From assembly GCA_004764695.1 (NCBI GenBank), contig SMSO01000034.1, positions 4,472,501 through 4,536,500 on the forward strand: a stretch of DNA of 64,000 bases. The letters are read 5' to 3'. A program made the translations under genes and the position numbers. Below are positions 32,201-41,285 of the stretch, piece by piece (position 1 is the first letter of the stretch; every line of letters begins with the position of its first letter). Source of the DNA: Schizochytrium sp. TIO01 (taxonomy: Eukaryota > Sar > Bigyra > Thraustochytrida > Thraustochytriidae). The notes beneath the pieces were generated by a model. It saw only the letters and a list, made by a program, of their open reading frames with translations. It searched no databases and had not been told where the DNA came from.

Positions 32201-33041
32201 CCCACAGCGTCTTGCGTCCGGTATCTTGCTTTATGGTCCTCCAGGATGTGGTAAGACCTTGCTTGCAGGTGCTGTTGCCAAAGAATGCGGGCTTAACTTT
32301 ATCAGTGTCAAGGGACCGGAAGTGCTGAACAAGTACATTGGTGCAAGTGAACAAGCCGTACGTGATTTATTTGCACGAGGTGCCGCCGCGGCTCCTTGCG
32401 TGGTATTTTTTGATGAATTTGATGCTATTGCGCCTCGTCGCGGTAATGACTCTTCTGGTGTTACTGATCGAGTCGTGAACCAGCTGTTGACGTTCTTGGA
32501 TGGTGTTGAGACACGCTCAGGTGTCTATGTTATGGCGGCTACGTCGCGTCCTGATCTTGTCGACCCAGCTCTTCTTCGTCCTGGTCGTCTTGACAAGCAG
32601 CTGCTGTGTGGGTTTCCCGATGCCGATGAACGTGAGGATATCTTGCGTGCTGTAGCCGCGAAGATGCCTCTTTCTGAAGGTGCTCAGGAAGTCCTTCCGA
32701 AGGTGGCCCGTGCTCAGGAGGCTGAGCTCTTCACAGGTGCCGACCTTCAAGCTATCTTGTACTCTGCTCAACTCGATGCAATCCATTCTGATCTTGACGC
32801 CCACGCAGCTGATGATGCGAAGGACACCAAGGATGAAGACAAGGATCCAGCCGAAAAGGTGGAGCTTCAGGTTCAACCACACCATGTCATGAAGGCCCTT
32901 CGGGAGGCTCGGCCATCTGTCTCACGCGAAGAGCGGGATCGTTTCATGCGAATTTATAATGCGTTCAAGGGAGATCGTGGTGCTGATTTCAATGCCGTCA
33001 GTGGATATCCTGATGGAAAACAGCGCACGGCTCTCAAGTAA
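29277..33041 (+). CDS. PEX1: Peroxisome biogenesis factor 1, type II AAA+ ATPase
   Basis: A 1,254-residue single-ORF protein; human PEX1 is about 1,280. The N-terminal ~180 residues match the PEX1 N-domain pattern (double-psi barrel and alpha/beta lobes). AAA domain D1 has Walker A GGRGAGKT at 669-676 and Walker B IVFDDLD near 730; its second acidic residue is Asp rather than Glu. D2 has GPPGCGKT at 987-994, a KYIGASEQAVRDLF segment, Walker B VVFFDEFD near 1043, and a TSRPDLVDPALLRPGRLD stretch that is diagnostic of PEX1. PEX1 works with PEX6 as a hexameric unfoldase that extracts ubiquitinated PEX5 from the peroxisome membrane. A conserved D2 with a less canonical D1 is typical of the family. 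Confidence 0.96.
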   Translation: MSRRQLHVQLPVVLATSSTNFVRLPTSFAQTVRAAVPAKQQGVVALRLGWLGPPTSESGGLARPSQAFVGWTDATSSGHYLELPTGLAEALGIKSALDAAAAVAPDTPLVVSVAVVPFAPVASRVEVDPATADDWDILQMHAHFVEDELLSQISVLGPGQRFPMWVHGHIRINMQVSSISLVEQGQALCVRLARNTEVLVAPKLRSKDDQHRLQSLRQRELEGSASAQGLRLRVQPVGAQSGNALLTSKPTQHLKTDKSSVAVSNSSSTAIEEEEEDWNGIAAVHPATIPRLERGAGWPAFKILDNGDLVYKDDPTRPLIVMVSNERRVTLMERARKSKRVALKPATGLMSVLHEEHVRLRVSERAAPGHIMLSCAIQVRCKVAPLEGVVLRMPRFEPRPCPEAFPPLGVRLTAIQGQDEVNSENAIPDEDFCRDASLAAQLWQRRMMVFRPGSDPTSSSHTAGPSQGAPIADGSILALHVRSGNGMTRRHSEGRVIYFMVRVSDRSNPEEKPANSEGSSSTSGEQGAKKRVLEPVHWLVTPSSKIEWQVEKYIVDVSLQKLATSLAASSVALPEDPDEDSVPGGSKTASLGVGKTSGSDQGLVQRVKLGGVGAHHREYFGNPALEDLGAYDAYGKEALERLRPVLRRKEARSRLSLGGPHPGGVYLCGGRGAGKTALAQAIARSLRCDTNALVQTIWVSCANLRGGKRSEVESTIASAFTKALRMAPALIVFDDLDLLLPTPAGGDGGGGGGEDAQLVWLVEWIEDLCTQYQRKLESFERVEMQSGEGLEGRNLTHRAVSWLATGREKGSLRKSLQRSGLFDRIVEIQPLTAHDRTVVLEALLQLRGCTSGSRLDLDEVAAQAEGYAPADLNTLVERAMHESLQDLLRQEMDSSEISQDCTDSSNDVANDDPVALEQVHFERALDGFTPAALRGVSLAKSDVKWDDVGGLHVVRRTLKETLELPIQFAPLYERSPQRLASGILLYGPPGCGKTLLAGAVAKECGLNFISVKGPEVLNKYIGASEQAVRDLFARGAAAAPCVVFFDEFDAIAPRRGNDSSGVTDRVVNQLLTFLDGVETRSGVYVMAATSRPDLVDPALLRPGRLDKQLLCGFPDADEREDILRAVAAKMPLSEGAQEVLPKVARAQEAELFTGADLQAILYSAQLDAIHSDLDAHAADDAKDTKDEDKDPAEKVELQVQPHHVMKALREARPSVSREERDRFMRIYNAFKGDRGADFNAVSGYPDGKQRTALK

Positions 33042-34600
33042 GATGCAAAAGCAAAAGATACTCAGTACCATGTAGATGCTAGGCATTGATTAGATCCATT
33101 TATAGCACGAATAACCTAATTTATTTGTCTTTATTAACTTTCACGCGCTGTCTTAGTCGCTGTACCACCTCTGCTGTATTTTTACTTCCATACCAGTGCG
33201 TTTCATATCGCACATCATCGGAAAGTTGTCGTCAATGTAGTAACGCATACATACTACCGATCGTCCTCTCGTCTGCCCTACCTCAATGGTTAACAACTAC
33301 TACCTCTTTGTAGAATCAACAAGCTTCCTCACAGCAGCTTTGTTGAAGAAGCGTTTCATTTCCAGCGTCTGCGCACTAACTAGTGAAAAGGCTGTATCCC
33401 ATGAGCTGTGCAGCCGTAGTATCTCCCTAGTTCTTTGTTGATGATGAGAAGTTATTGCCAGTAAAGAATACGCTCGTTTCAATTGTGCGCGCGACGCATA
33501 GATGGCGGCGAGATCTTTTTAATGCTCTTTCATGAACGTTTCATACTTAGGACCACCTAAATTTAGTTACTGCAAGTGCTGACTCCACGAGGGGTTCGGT
33601 CCCGTGGCCACTACTGCAATTCGAGCCTACCTTTCAGTTCAATAAGGTCTTCATCTCTTCGAGGCGCCTTCTTCCAATCGCGCTTGTGCACCTCCCATAC
33701 TGAAAGCAAATTAACTTGAACAACCTGAATTGCTCGACCACACTCAACACACGGGGCACTTGCTTTCGGCAGCCAAAACGTTTCCATCTCTGCAACATCG
33801 TGTTATTCGATCATCGCCCAACGAAGCGAGCTGGCAGAGACGCCCGAGCCAGCAGCGATGCGAACCACCCGAATAGGCACTTGGCAGGTACGAGTCACTC
33901 CACACAAACATTCCATGGTAAGTTGCTGCCATCGTGATTGTGGCCCAGAAAGCGAGCCTGGTTTGGAGATGGACTTCTTCGCAAGTACTACAAGTACACC
34001 ACTCACCATCTTTCCAAAGTGGCGAGGACTTTTGATCAAAGAGAGCCACTTTCGCACGTGCAAAAATGCAATCGCCATGGCGTTATCACAAAGTGCAGCT
34101 TATAATTAACTATAATTCGTCACTTGTTCATCTAGCTCTAGAGTCAACAAAACTTCCTTTCCATTCCGGCCCAAGACTTTTGGGAAGGAGCTTGAATAAA
34201 CACAGTTCATGATCGTCGAACCTGAAGGCAGTTCGCCCCCCTCTCGAAAAGCAAACGAAGGGCCTGAATGCTTAGAAAGAAACTTGCAGTGCGTGCACAA
34301 CTAAAGGAGCGACGCTGACTTACTTACTCATTACAAGCTCTTTTCTGCACGCGCCGCTGCCAGTTGAGTTCAGGAAGGTTCTACTAATGCCGTACACAAT
34401 CAATTAAAGATCGTTGATGGTGAAATAGCCAACCCTCACATCTTCAAGTTCTGCGGAGACAGCAGGCAATTCGTCTCCCGATGGGAATCATGGTAATCGC
34501 CATGCTGAGGCGCGAACCAGCTCAAGCCAAGGTCGCCCACTCAAGGTATTCAGGTACCTGAGAGAAAGTAAGTGGTATTTCTTCAAGTTGGGGCCATCCG

Positions 34601-34622
34601 GGAGTTCTCAAAAGAGAACTTC
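34601..34622. repeat. Tight hairpin with AAAA loop
   Basis: AGTTCTC at 34603-34609 and GAGAACT at 34614-34620 pair perfectly around AAAA. A G-T and a G-C pair extend the stem to 9 bp. Function unknown. Confidence 0.5.
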
Positions 34623-37536
34623 TGCGGCCAGTGAAATACATTATTTGCTTATTTATTTACTTATTTATCATGAACTCGAATCATTGAAAATAAAATGTTA
34701 AAGTGTTACTTTTCCCTCCTTTCACATATCATGATACCTATAGAAAAGAAAAGAAAAGGAAAGAAAAAGATTTAACTCATTACCTCTGACTTTAGGGTGT
34801 GTTTCTTTTCTTGTAATTAATTAAAATCAACACAAATCGCGCTCTCCAACTTGCCAAGTGCTTCGCTGTGCGACTGTGCTGCACTCTCTTTGCATTGCTT
34901 CTCTCCAAGCAGCTTGCTGGTGGAGTAAGTTGCGCTCTACAAGATGTGAAGTGCAACTCATAAAGCCTTTCGGGCTTTCTTTCTTTGGTCTTGTGCACTG
35001 ACAATTCCACGGCCGAAACTTGAGCCTGTGCACTCCCTCAAAGGGTCTCAAGGTCGCCACATTCCTGGCCATGCGAAACCTCAACTTGCACAGCTCTCAA
35101 AGTTCGGGTCCATACATTTATCATAAGCATAATCGTCATAAGTCATGCTGGAATGGATGTACGTATTTATGTATTTATGTATGAATGTATGTTTGGATGG
35201 TGAAGCGGACTCCATACTCGTGGATTGGAGGAAGTCGCTTTGCACGTCGTGCACATCTTTGCGAGATCGGTGGCCATCATAATCCTTGGTACGTGGTGAT
35301 GACCTGTAATCAAGCATCGTGCAGGAGCCTTCAGCGCTGTCCAGCATCGGGTACCAGCCAATGCCAATCGGATGGTGGCTCGGGTTTATTGGTTCGGGTT
35401 GCGGCGGCCAAGGCAAGGTGGTTTCTGTCGCAACACGAATATGCCTGGAATAACTAACTCGAAGCTCGGGTCTTAAAGCTGATGCTTACTTACGTGCTGC
35501 CAGGTTTTACATCTCCATAGTTCGATTCTTTGGCTACCTTGATGCGTGCATGAGCAGTGGGCTCAACTCATTTGCTGGGTATGATCAGCCCACGAAATGA
35601 TGACAGAGAAGGCCAGGGTTCGATTTATTTTATTCACGCGACGGTCTGCGGCCACGTGCAGTTTGTGCAGGTGCTGTCGGCCTTGTGCATAACCTAGAAC
35701 CTCTGAAGTTTAGGATTTCGGACTTCTTGCTCGCAGGACTTGAAGAATGCGAACAAGAACTTGAGCAACGACCAGGTGGGCGTCTCCTGCTTCAATCAAG
35801 CTCAGGCCGAAGAGCTTGAGGTGATGTGGTGCAGAACTTGGAGAGGAGGCGGCGCATATCGTGTGAAACGCGCATTCAATATTGAAAAGCGAACTTTCGA
35901 TGTAAACGCGAAGAATGGAAACTATCCAGGTACGATGGTAGGTGTCATGTCATCGATCGCCGATGGAAATAGAAGCAAGCTTGTGAAACCAACACTCGAA
36001 CACTGTTTAGTCTACCTTCAATGTCGCAGCCACGCCTCATTTCGCAGCATCGAGAGGACTCGCGAACGCTGTTCAGGCTGTGCTCCTCCAAGTTTTCGCA
36101 ACTCTGCAAAGGAAAACTATTCCAAGAAGCCATTTCTACCAATATCATGATTTCTCATGAGCATTTTGGAGTGTGAGCTCATTTGCGCTTAGCTCGCTCG
36201 TGGCAGTTTCCTGGCGTCATCGAACAAGCAAGCCGGCCTTCAGGTCGGGTTAATCGAGCTGCATATTTTACGCCTCAAGGTCACTTGCTTGGCCGAAGAT
36301 CATTGTTCATTCATTGATCGTGGTCGTGATTTATACTTGAGAAAGCCTTCACCAGAGATGTGCACGCACAAGTCTTCTCCTTTTATTTTTATTATTTTAT
36401 TTTTATTTTTAATTATTTATTTACTTATATAATAAAACATTTAGAAGAAAAAAAAAAGAAGAAGAAACGGAGCGATCCCTACACTCAGTTAGTCACTGTT
36501 ATTCCTACCATAGAAGGCAAAAAGTATGTTTTAGTATGTGTGTATATATATCTATATAGTTTTGTAGTAAGAGCGATAGAAAGCATTCTACTCTCTCCTG
36601 AAACTACCTAGAAGGTACTAGCGTTTACTGTATATGCGAGCGTTTATTAAAAAAGTATTTTTCATTATTAGTTTTTTCTTCTTCCTTCCATCAAATAGTA
36701 AGTGAAGAAAAGTAAATAAATATGTACGAGCCTTCAAAAGGGAAAAAAGGAACTTTTAGTTTCTTGGAAAAGGTGAAATGCCCAAAAAGCCAAACAAACC
36801 AATGATAAGCACTTGAGTCATGAGCGGGAATTAGAAAACTGGATGCTTCAGCACCGTCAAATGTTTCGGAGAGCTAGGATAACTGAGCTTACGCGAGTTG
36901 TGTTTAGTTTCACTCACTCCAGCTCTTCTGTTTCTTTCAGTTTCTTTTCTCTCCTGTTCTTCCTTCCTCTGAAAATCCCCCTTGTGTTTTCGCCACAGAC
37001 CAACCTTAAATACGCGTTGATTGCCTTGTAGACTACTGTGGATAAGCAGAAATACACGTGCCATCGGGGGTAGATTAAGGTGGAAATGCAGAACCCATTT
37101 TTCGTGCGTCGCGTGCCCCTTCGCTCTCTCTCGTGCAGGACCTCGGTCTCCGCGTGTTCAAGCGTGGTCTTCAGTCGATGAAGGTGCCACCAAGCCCCTC
37201 GGATTCTCACTGAAGAGCACAGAAGACCCCGCTGACCCAAGCGTAAACGCTGGGTGCTCCTGGCAACAGGCAGCAGTGTGGCTCATCGTCTCTCTTGGAG
37301 CGTGTGCTCGCATCATTCAACGCTCATTCATTTTACTAACTAAAGTACTTTTCACTCAAAGTTTATATTACATCACGATGCACAAACAACAAACACACAA
37401 ACAGCAAACCACAAACAATCCACAACGCCCAAGTTTGCACCATTCTCCAATTGTCTGACGAAAAACTTGGGGTCAAGAGCAATACCCCTGTCTGGCAAAC
37501 TCCGAATAGGAAAGGCGGCCAGAGTCCAAGTAAGAG

Positions 37537-37575
37537 TCGATCGATCGATCGATCAATCGATCAACTGATTGATCG
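37537..37575. repeat. GATC/ATCG-rich palindromic microsatellite
   Basis: Tandem CGAT units drifting into CAAT and TGAT variants just upstream of the 37673 gene. Confidence 0.75.
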
Positions 37576-37636
37576 TCCCCGGCCCAAAACTAACCTTGAA
37601 GCGAGTCAAGCTTACTCGGACGCGTGCGTGAACTCT

Positions 37637-37643
37637 TATATAA
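37637..37643 (+). promoter_or_regulatory. Candidate TATA box very close to an ATG
   Basis: TATATAA begins only 36 bp before the ATG at 37673. If used, transcription would begin almost at the ATG, giving a near-leaderless mRNA; otherwise an in-frame ATG downstream (Met4) could be the start. Confidence 0.3.
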
Positions 37644-37672
37644 ACTTTGAGATCCAATCGACGTAGACCACA

Positions 37673-39454
37673 ATGCGTAGGATGTCTGGCAGGCACAGCC
37701 TCGTGCTAGTGGTGTTGTACTCGTTGATTGTGGCAGTCCTTTCGATAAATCCTCGTGCGCGTACACGGGGTTTAAGAAAATATGGGCCTATAATGCCAGT
37801 CCAAGATGAACTCACAGATTTAAACGCAGGCAAGGTCTCAAGACGGAACCTTCTCGTAGATTGGGAATCTGTGAATGAGATTCCTAAATTTGTTGGATCA
37901 TTGCAGGGCAAAGTGTCTGGGGATTGGAAACACTTGTGCACGTGCGGACTTGTGGCGAGGGGCTGGGTCCTCACCAGCCTCGACTGCATGTATCTTTATG
38001 ACAACATTCCCATCCTTCGGGCTGTCTTCAATCGCGAGAACATTGACTCTAGCTCAAGTTTTGCAAAGACGATTTCGATCAACAAAAGTGGACGCAAAAC
38101 GAAGCCTGCGGCCAACCTTGTGCTACTGCCACTCACTTCGGAGATCTCGGCAACGCAGTTTGAGCCACTCCTTGTCAGCGCTCAGCCCAACGGGTACTAT
38201 GAGCAGGTTGGTCAGGCCCTCACTGTCACAACTTGGATTGATGCTAACAGTGATGGGCCCGCTTCTCTGAGTGAATTCTCTAGCATGAAGTCACTCGACT
38301 TGGAAATTCGGAACAGTGAGATGTGCACTACATACTTCAATGCCAGTAACGGCACTGAATCATCGGAACAGAGTTTCTGCGCCTCTGCATATGAATCTCT
38401 AGACAACACCACAGAGACTTGCTATGGTGATCTTGGTGCGCCTTTGTACACCTACGACTCAGACGGCAACGCTATTCTTGTGGGCGTCGTCCAGCAACGA
38501 AACGGATGTGTCGCCACTTCATACATTGCAGATGCCACACGCCCAAGCTTGTACCTTGACTGGATTGAGGAGAAAGTTGGCGAGTCAGTTGCAGCTCCTG
38601 AGCCCTCTATGGCACCTACCGTAGCTCCAACATTATTTCCCACAAATCTGCCAACTCCAGAACCAACCTTCGCGCCCACGATGACACCGACAATGGTTCC
38701 CACGAGATTTCCAACACCAGAGCCTACAAATATGCCAACACCAGAACCAACTCAGTTCCCAACGATGACCCCAACCACTGCTGCTCCTACAATGACGCCG
38801 ACTTTGTTCCCTACAAACCTGCCAACTGTTGCACCAACCATGAAACCTACCAATAACTGGACTGATGCACCTACGGCAGCCCCGTCTGCTGTGTATCCAA
38901 TTTACGTCACGCCGTCCCCAACACCAGACACAGACGATGCTGCGAACCCGTCGACTACCACTGGATCAACCAATAGCGGTGGCTTTGATCTTAGTTCCTC
39001 TGCTCCGATCATTGGTGCTGTAGGAGGAGTAATTGGCGTTGGAATTGCGTTTTCTGTCGTCTTTGCAGCTTATCGCCGTCGCCACCGCCGCCGCTCCTTA
39101 CAGCGTGGAAGTCGCTCCGATGTGCAACTTTCGCCGTTCGACCATGATGACAATGACAGCGATTTTGGGGCTGGCGGGTCCTTCAAAAAACGGGACATGT
39201 ATGAAGACCATCACAGCGATGCAAGCACCGAAACCTTACGCAGTGGCTGGGGAGGTGAAGGCCCTGCACTCAATGGACGGTCTTTAACACGCGAGAACCC
39301 GGTCTTCATTGATCCGCAGACGTCTGAACACATGCAACAAACTCGTGTCGTTATTGGGGACACCCCACCCCCCCCGCCACCACCACCCCCTGGCTTTGCG
39401 GCTCGCATTCGTTCACACAGATTCATTCCCAAACGTATCTCGGCCATTATCTAG
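37673..39454 (+). CDS. Type I membrane protein: inactive trypsin-like domain, Pro-Thr stalk, Pro-rich tail
   Basis: A 593-residue protein. Residues 1-25 form a signal peptide. Residues ~50-300 follow the chymotrypsin (S1) fold, with a WVLTSLDC segment where TAAHC is expected, so catalytic His is replaced by Asp104. The GDSGGPL loop reads GDLGAPL, so catalytic Ser is replaced by Leu254. It should therefore be catalytically dead. Residues ~310-405 are a stalk of xPT/xxPT units, probably O-glycosylated, of the type common in stramenopile surface proteins. A transmembrane helix at ~444-467 is followed by a basic stop-transfer (RRRHRRR). The cytoplasmic tail is Ser/Asp-rich and contains nine consecutive Pro near 565. 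Likely a cell-surface binding or adhesion protein; ligand unknown. Confidence 0.85.
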   Translation: MRRMSGRHSLVLVVLYSLIVAVLSINPRARTRGLRKYGPIMPVQDELTDLNAGKVSRRNLLVDWESVNEIPKFVGSLQGKVSGDWKHLCTCGLVARGWVLTSLDCMYLYDNIPILRAVFNRENIDSSSSFAKTISINKSGRKTKPAANLVLLPLTSEISATQFEPLLVSAQPNGYYEQVGQALTVTTWIDANSDGPASLSEFSSMKSLDLEIRNSEMCTTYFNASNGTESSEQSFCASAYESLDNTTETCYGDLGAPLYTYDSDGNAILVGVVQQRNGCVATSYIADATRPSLYLDWIEEKVGESVAAPEPSMAPTVAPTLFPTNLPTPEPTFAPTMTPTMVPTRFPTPEPTNMPTPEPTQFPTMTPTTAAPTMTPTLFPTNLPTVAPTMKPTNNWTDAPTAAPSAVYPIYVTPSPTPDTDDAANPSTTTGSTNSGGFDLSSSAPIIGAVGGVIGVGIAFSVVFAAYRRRHRRRSLQRGSRSDVQLSPFDHDDNDSDFGAGGSFKKRDMYEDHHSDASTETLRSGWGGEGPALNGRSLTRENPVFIDPQTSEHMQQTRVVIGDTPPPPPPPPPGFAARIRSHRFIPKRISAII

Positions 39455-40181
39455 TCTGGCAGGACTGGGACGCCATATTGGCTATATATCATCTGTGCAC
39501 TACCTATGTGATAAGGTGTGTGCGAAAAGCAACTCGCAAAGCCTGAGCTTGACAATCGGCGCATATGGCGTATACCTCTGCCTTGCGCAGCACCCATACG
39601 TTGCCTAGTTTGGGCTCGCTGCGAGGCAGATCCATGCTTACAGTGTAAGAGAAAGCTCAAGAAAGTAAATGCTGAAAATGGGTTCCGGAGACTTCAAAGC
39701 GCTCTCAACGGTAACTAAAACTCAGAAGGCTAAGGAAGGGCGAATGAAAAGGAGAAGAAAATGAAGAAGAAGAAGAAGAAGAAGAAGAAGAAGAAGCAAG
39801 TCCCTGGGGACGGACGGAGTTGTGTTTGCGTATGTGTGTATAGAGAGAAGGTCTAGGGCTTTAGCAAGCAGCGTCTGTCCAGCGCTACCAATATTGTGTG
39901 AGTATAATAATAATAATTGTAGAGGTTGCGCTAATTGTTAAATAGATAAAAGAAATTCAGCAATACCCGTCAAGGGAACGTATCACTGCATTACTGCATT
40001 GCACACGGAAGACTTGCTGCTGCCGGCTGTATCTAGCCGGACAACCAGGCAGTGATAAAAATTGCATCGCGCGGCGAGTTCTCTGAAGAAATTACGAAGC
40101 TGCTGCGTGTCTTGGCATTGGGCGCATTCGTTACAGCAGCAAGTGCAATCCATCAACTAGACGCAACAAGGCGAAAGAAAA
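39455..40181. other. Intergenic region with (GAA)n
   Basis: 727 bp between two plus-strand genes. It contains a (GAA)n tract at about 39763-39796 and no supported gene. Confidence 0.55.
39763..39796. repeat. (GAA)n microsatellite
   Basis: About 11 GAA units. Confidence 0.9.
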
Positions 40182-40751
40182 ATGGATATCAAAACTGAGC
40201 GTCGAATTGCGCAATATAAAGCTCAGCAGCGCGAAAAGCGAGCTGTGCAACGGCAGCTTTCAGGGAAGGCAAGCGTATCTTCTGCGGAGCGTGCCAGAAA
40301 GGAGAGGATGGTGGAAGCCAAAAAGCGTCGACCTGGGTTTGGCAGCTCTTCTTCAAGTGTAGCAGATCATCTCAATGAGGTCTGCGGACTTACGGAGCAC
40401 AAATTGAGCAAGCGTGAAGAACGTGATCGTCGTATCGAGCAAGCTGCCAAGGAGGGCCATGGTTGCAGACGTTTCGAAGTTGCAGCCTCTCGAGCATCGG
40501 GTAGTGGTGGAGGTAATGGATATGCTTTTCAAGCCATTGCCCCTCGTCAACCACGTTCAAGGGCTGTTCAGGCAACACGCGCACCAAGCACAGTTCATCG
40601 ACTAGGAGGAGGAGGTTCTGGACCTGCCAATCACCCACACAACTCGGGTGAGTTGCGAGAGGCCAGGGCAGCGTTTCTTGCACGCCTCGAGGCAAAGAAA
40701 GGCAATAACAACGAGGACCTTGGTGAGGAACACGAAGATGAGAAGCAGTAA
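40182..40751 (+). CDS. Small charged hypothetical protein
   Basis: A 189-residue ORF from the ATG at 40182. I do not recognise it. Residues 1-50 are strongly basic and helical (repeated R, K, Q, E). Residues ~50-100 form the least repetitive part, with VADHLNEVCGL and a charged helix KREERDRRIEQAAKEG; this is where a conserved domain would be. Residues 105-150 are Gly/Ser/Pro-rich and probably disordered. The C-terminus is a helix ending in an acidic tail. The overall pattern resembles small nuclear or RNA-associated proteins, but that is only compositional. Support for being real: a clean ATG, steady codon use and no competing frame. Confidence 0.65.
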   Translation: MDIKTERRIAQYKAQQREKRAVQRQLSGKASVSSAERARKERMVEAKKRRPGFGSSSSSVADHLNEVCGLTEHKLSKREERDRRIEQAAKEGHGCRRFEVAASRASGSGGGNGYAFQAIAPRQPRSRAVQATRAPSTVHRLGGGGSGPANHPHNSGELREARAAFLARLEAKKGNNNEDLGEEHEDEKQ

Positions 40752-41285
40752 GAGCTCAACGCACTTTTCTATTATTCTTTGTATGTAATTTAAGCAACCT
40801 GCTCAATCATAATTGCCTTCCCTAACCCACTACTTGTTATTCTTGTCTCCATCATCCATCTTTAAGCTCTGCATTGTGTTCGTTGCTCTAATGACACATT
40901 TCTTGATCTTGTCTAATGAGCTACGCAATTCCTGTCATGAGCCAAATAGCATATTGAGATATAGTTTCTAATCATATTGTCACAAAAATAATTCTAACTA
41001 CTCAAGGAATTCAGTTTCTTTGTGCTTGTCGCATAATGTTGTATTATTTAAAGAGCAAATTAAATAAAAACAAGAAGAAGCTTACATGTTTAATTTTAGG
41101 TTTGAGCTATTCAAAAACATGATTGAAACGAAAAATTATGATTGATTAGTAAGTGATTCTGTTTTCTTAAAATTTGATATAGGCAGAAATAGCAGCATGC
41201 AATATAGCCAAGCACTTTGTCAGTGCGTACAACAATGTAACACGGTATGATTGATATCATCTACAGCCTCTTGTTCGGACAATTT
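40752..41285. other. Convergent 3' intergenic region
   Basis: 534 bp, AT-rich, between convergent stop codons. No gene seen. Confidence 0.5.

Larger units (their letters stand above)
33042..37672. other. 4.6-kb gene-poor intergenic tract
   Basis: No convincing gene. The longest ORFs (35740-36150, 37021-37458) have no recognisable domain and compositions like random frame. The tract includes imperfect tetranucleotide runs (about 34645-34670, 35160-35190), poly-A/T tracts near 36390-36450, a GATC-rich palindromic repeat at 37537-37575 and a strong small hairpin at 34601-34622. The right end carries the promoter of the gene at 37673. Confidence 0.6.

Noticed and set aside
33575-33605. GGGGTTCGGTCCC, tRNA T-arm-like
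   Set aside because: The invariant A58 is missing and no cloverleaf forms; it is a small GC-rich hairpin only.
35740-36150. 136-codon ORF in the second gene-poor tract
   Set aside because: Starts with ATG but has irregular composition and no recognisable domain; kept as intergenic.
37021-37458. 145-codon ORF upstream of the pseudo-trypsin gene
   Set aside because: Shares the interval with an antisense ORF of similar length and runs into a CAAACA repeat; no family support.
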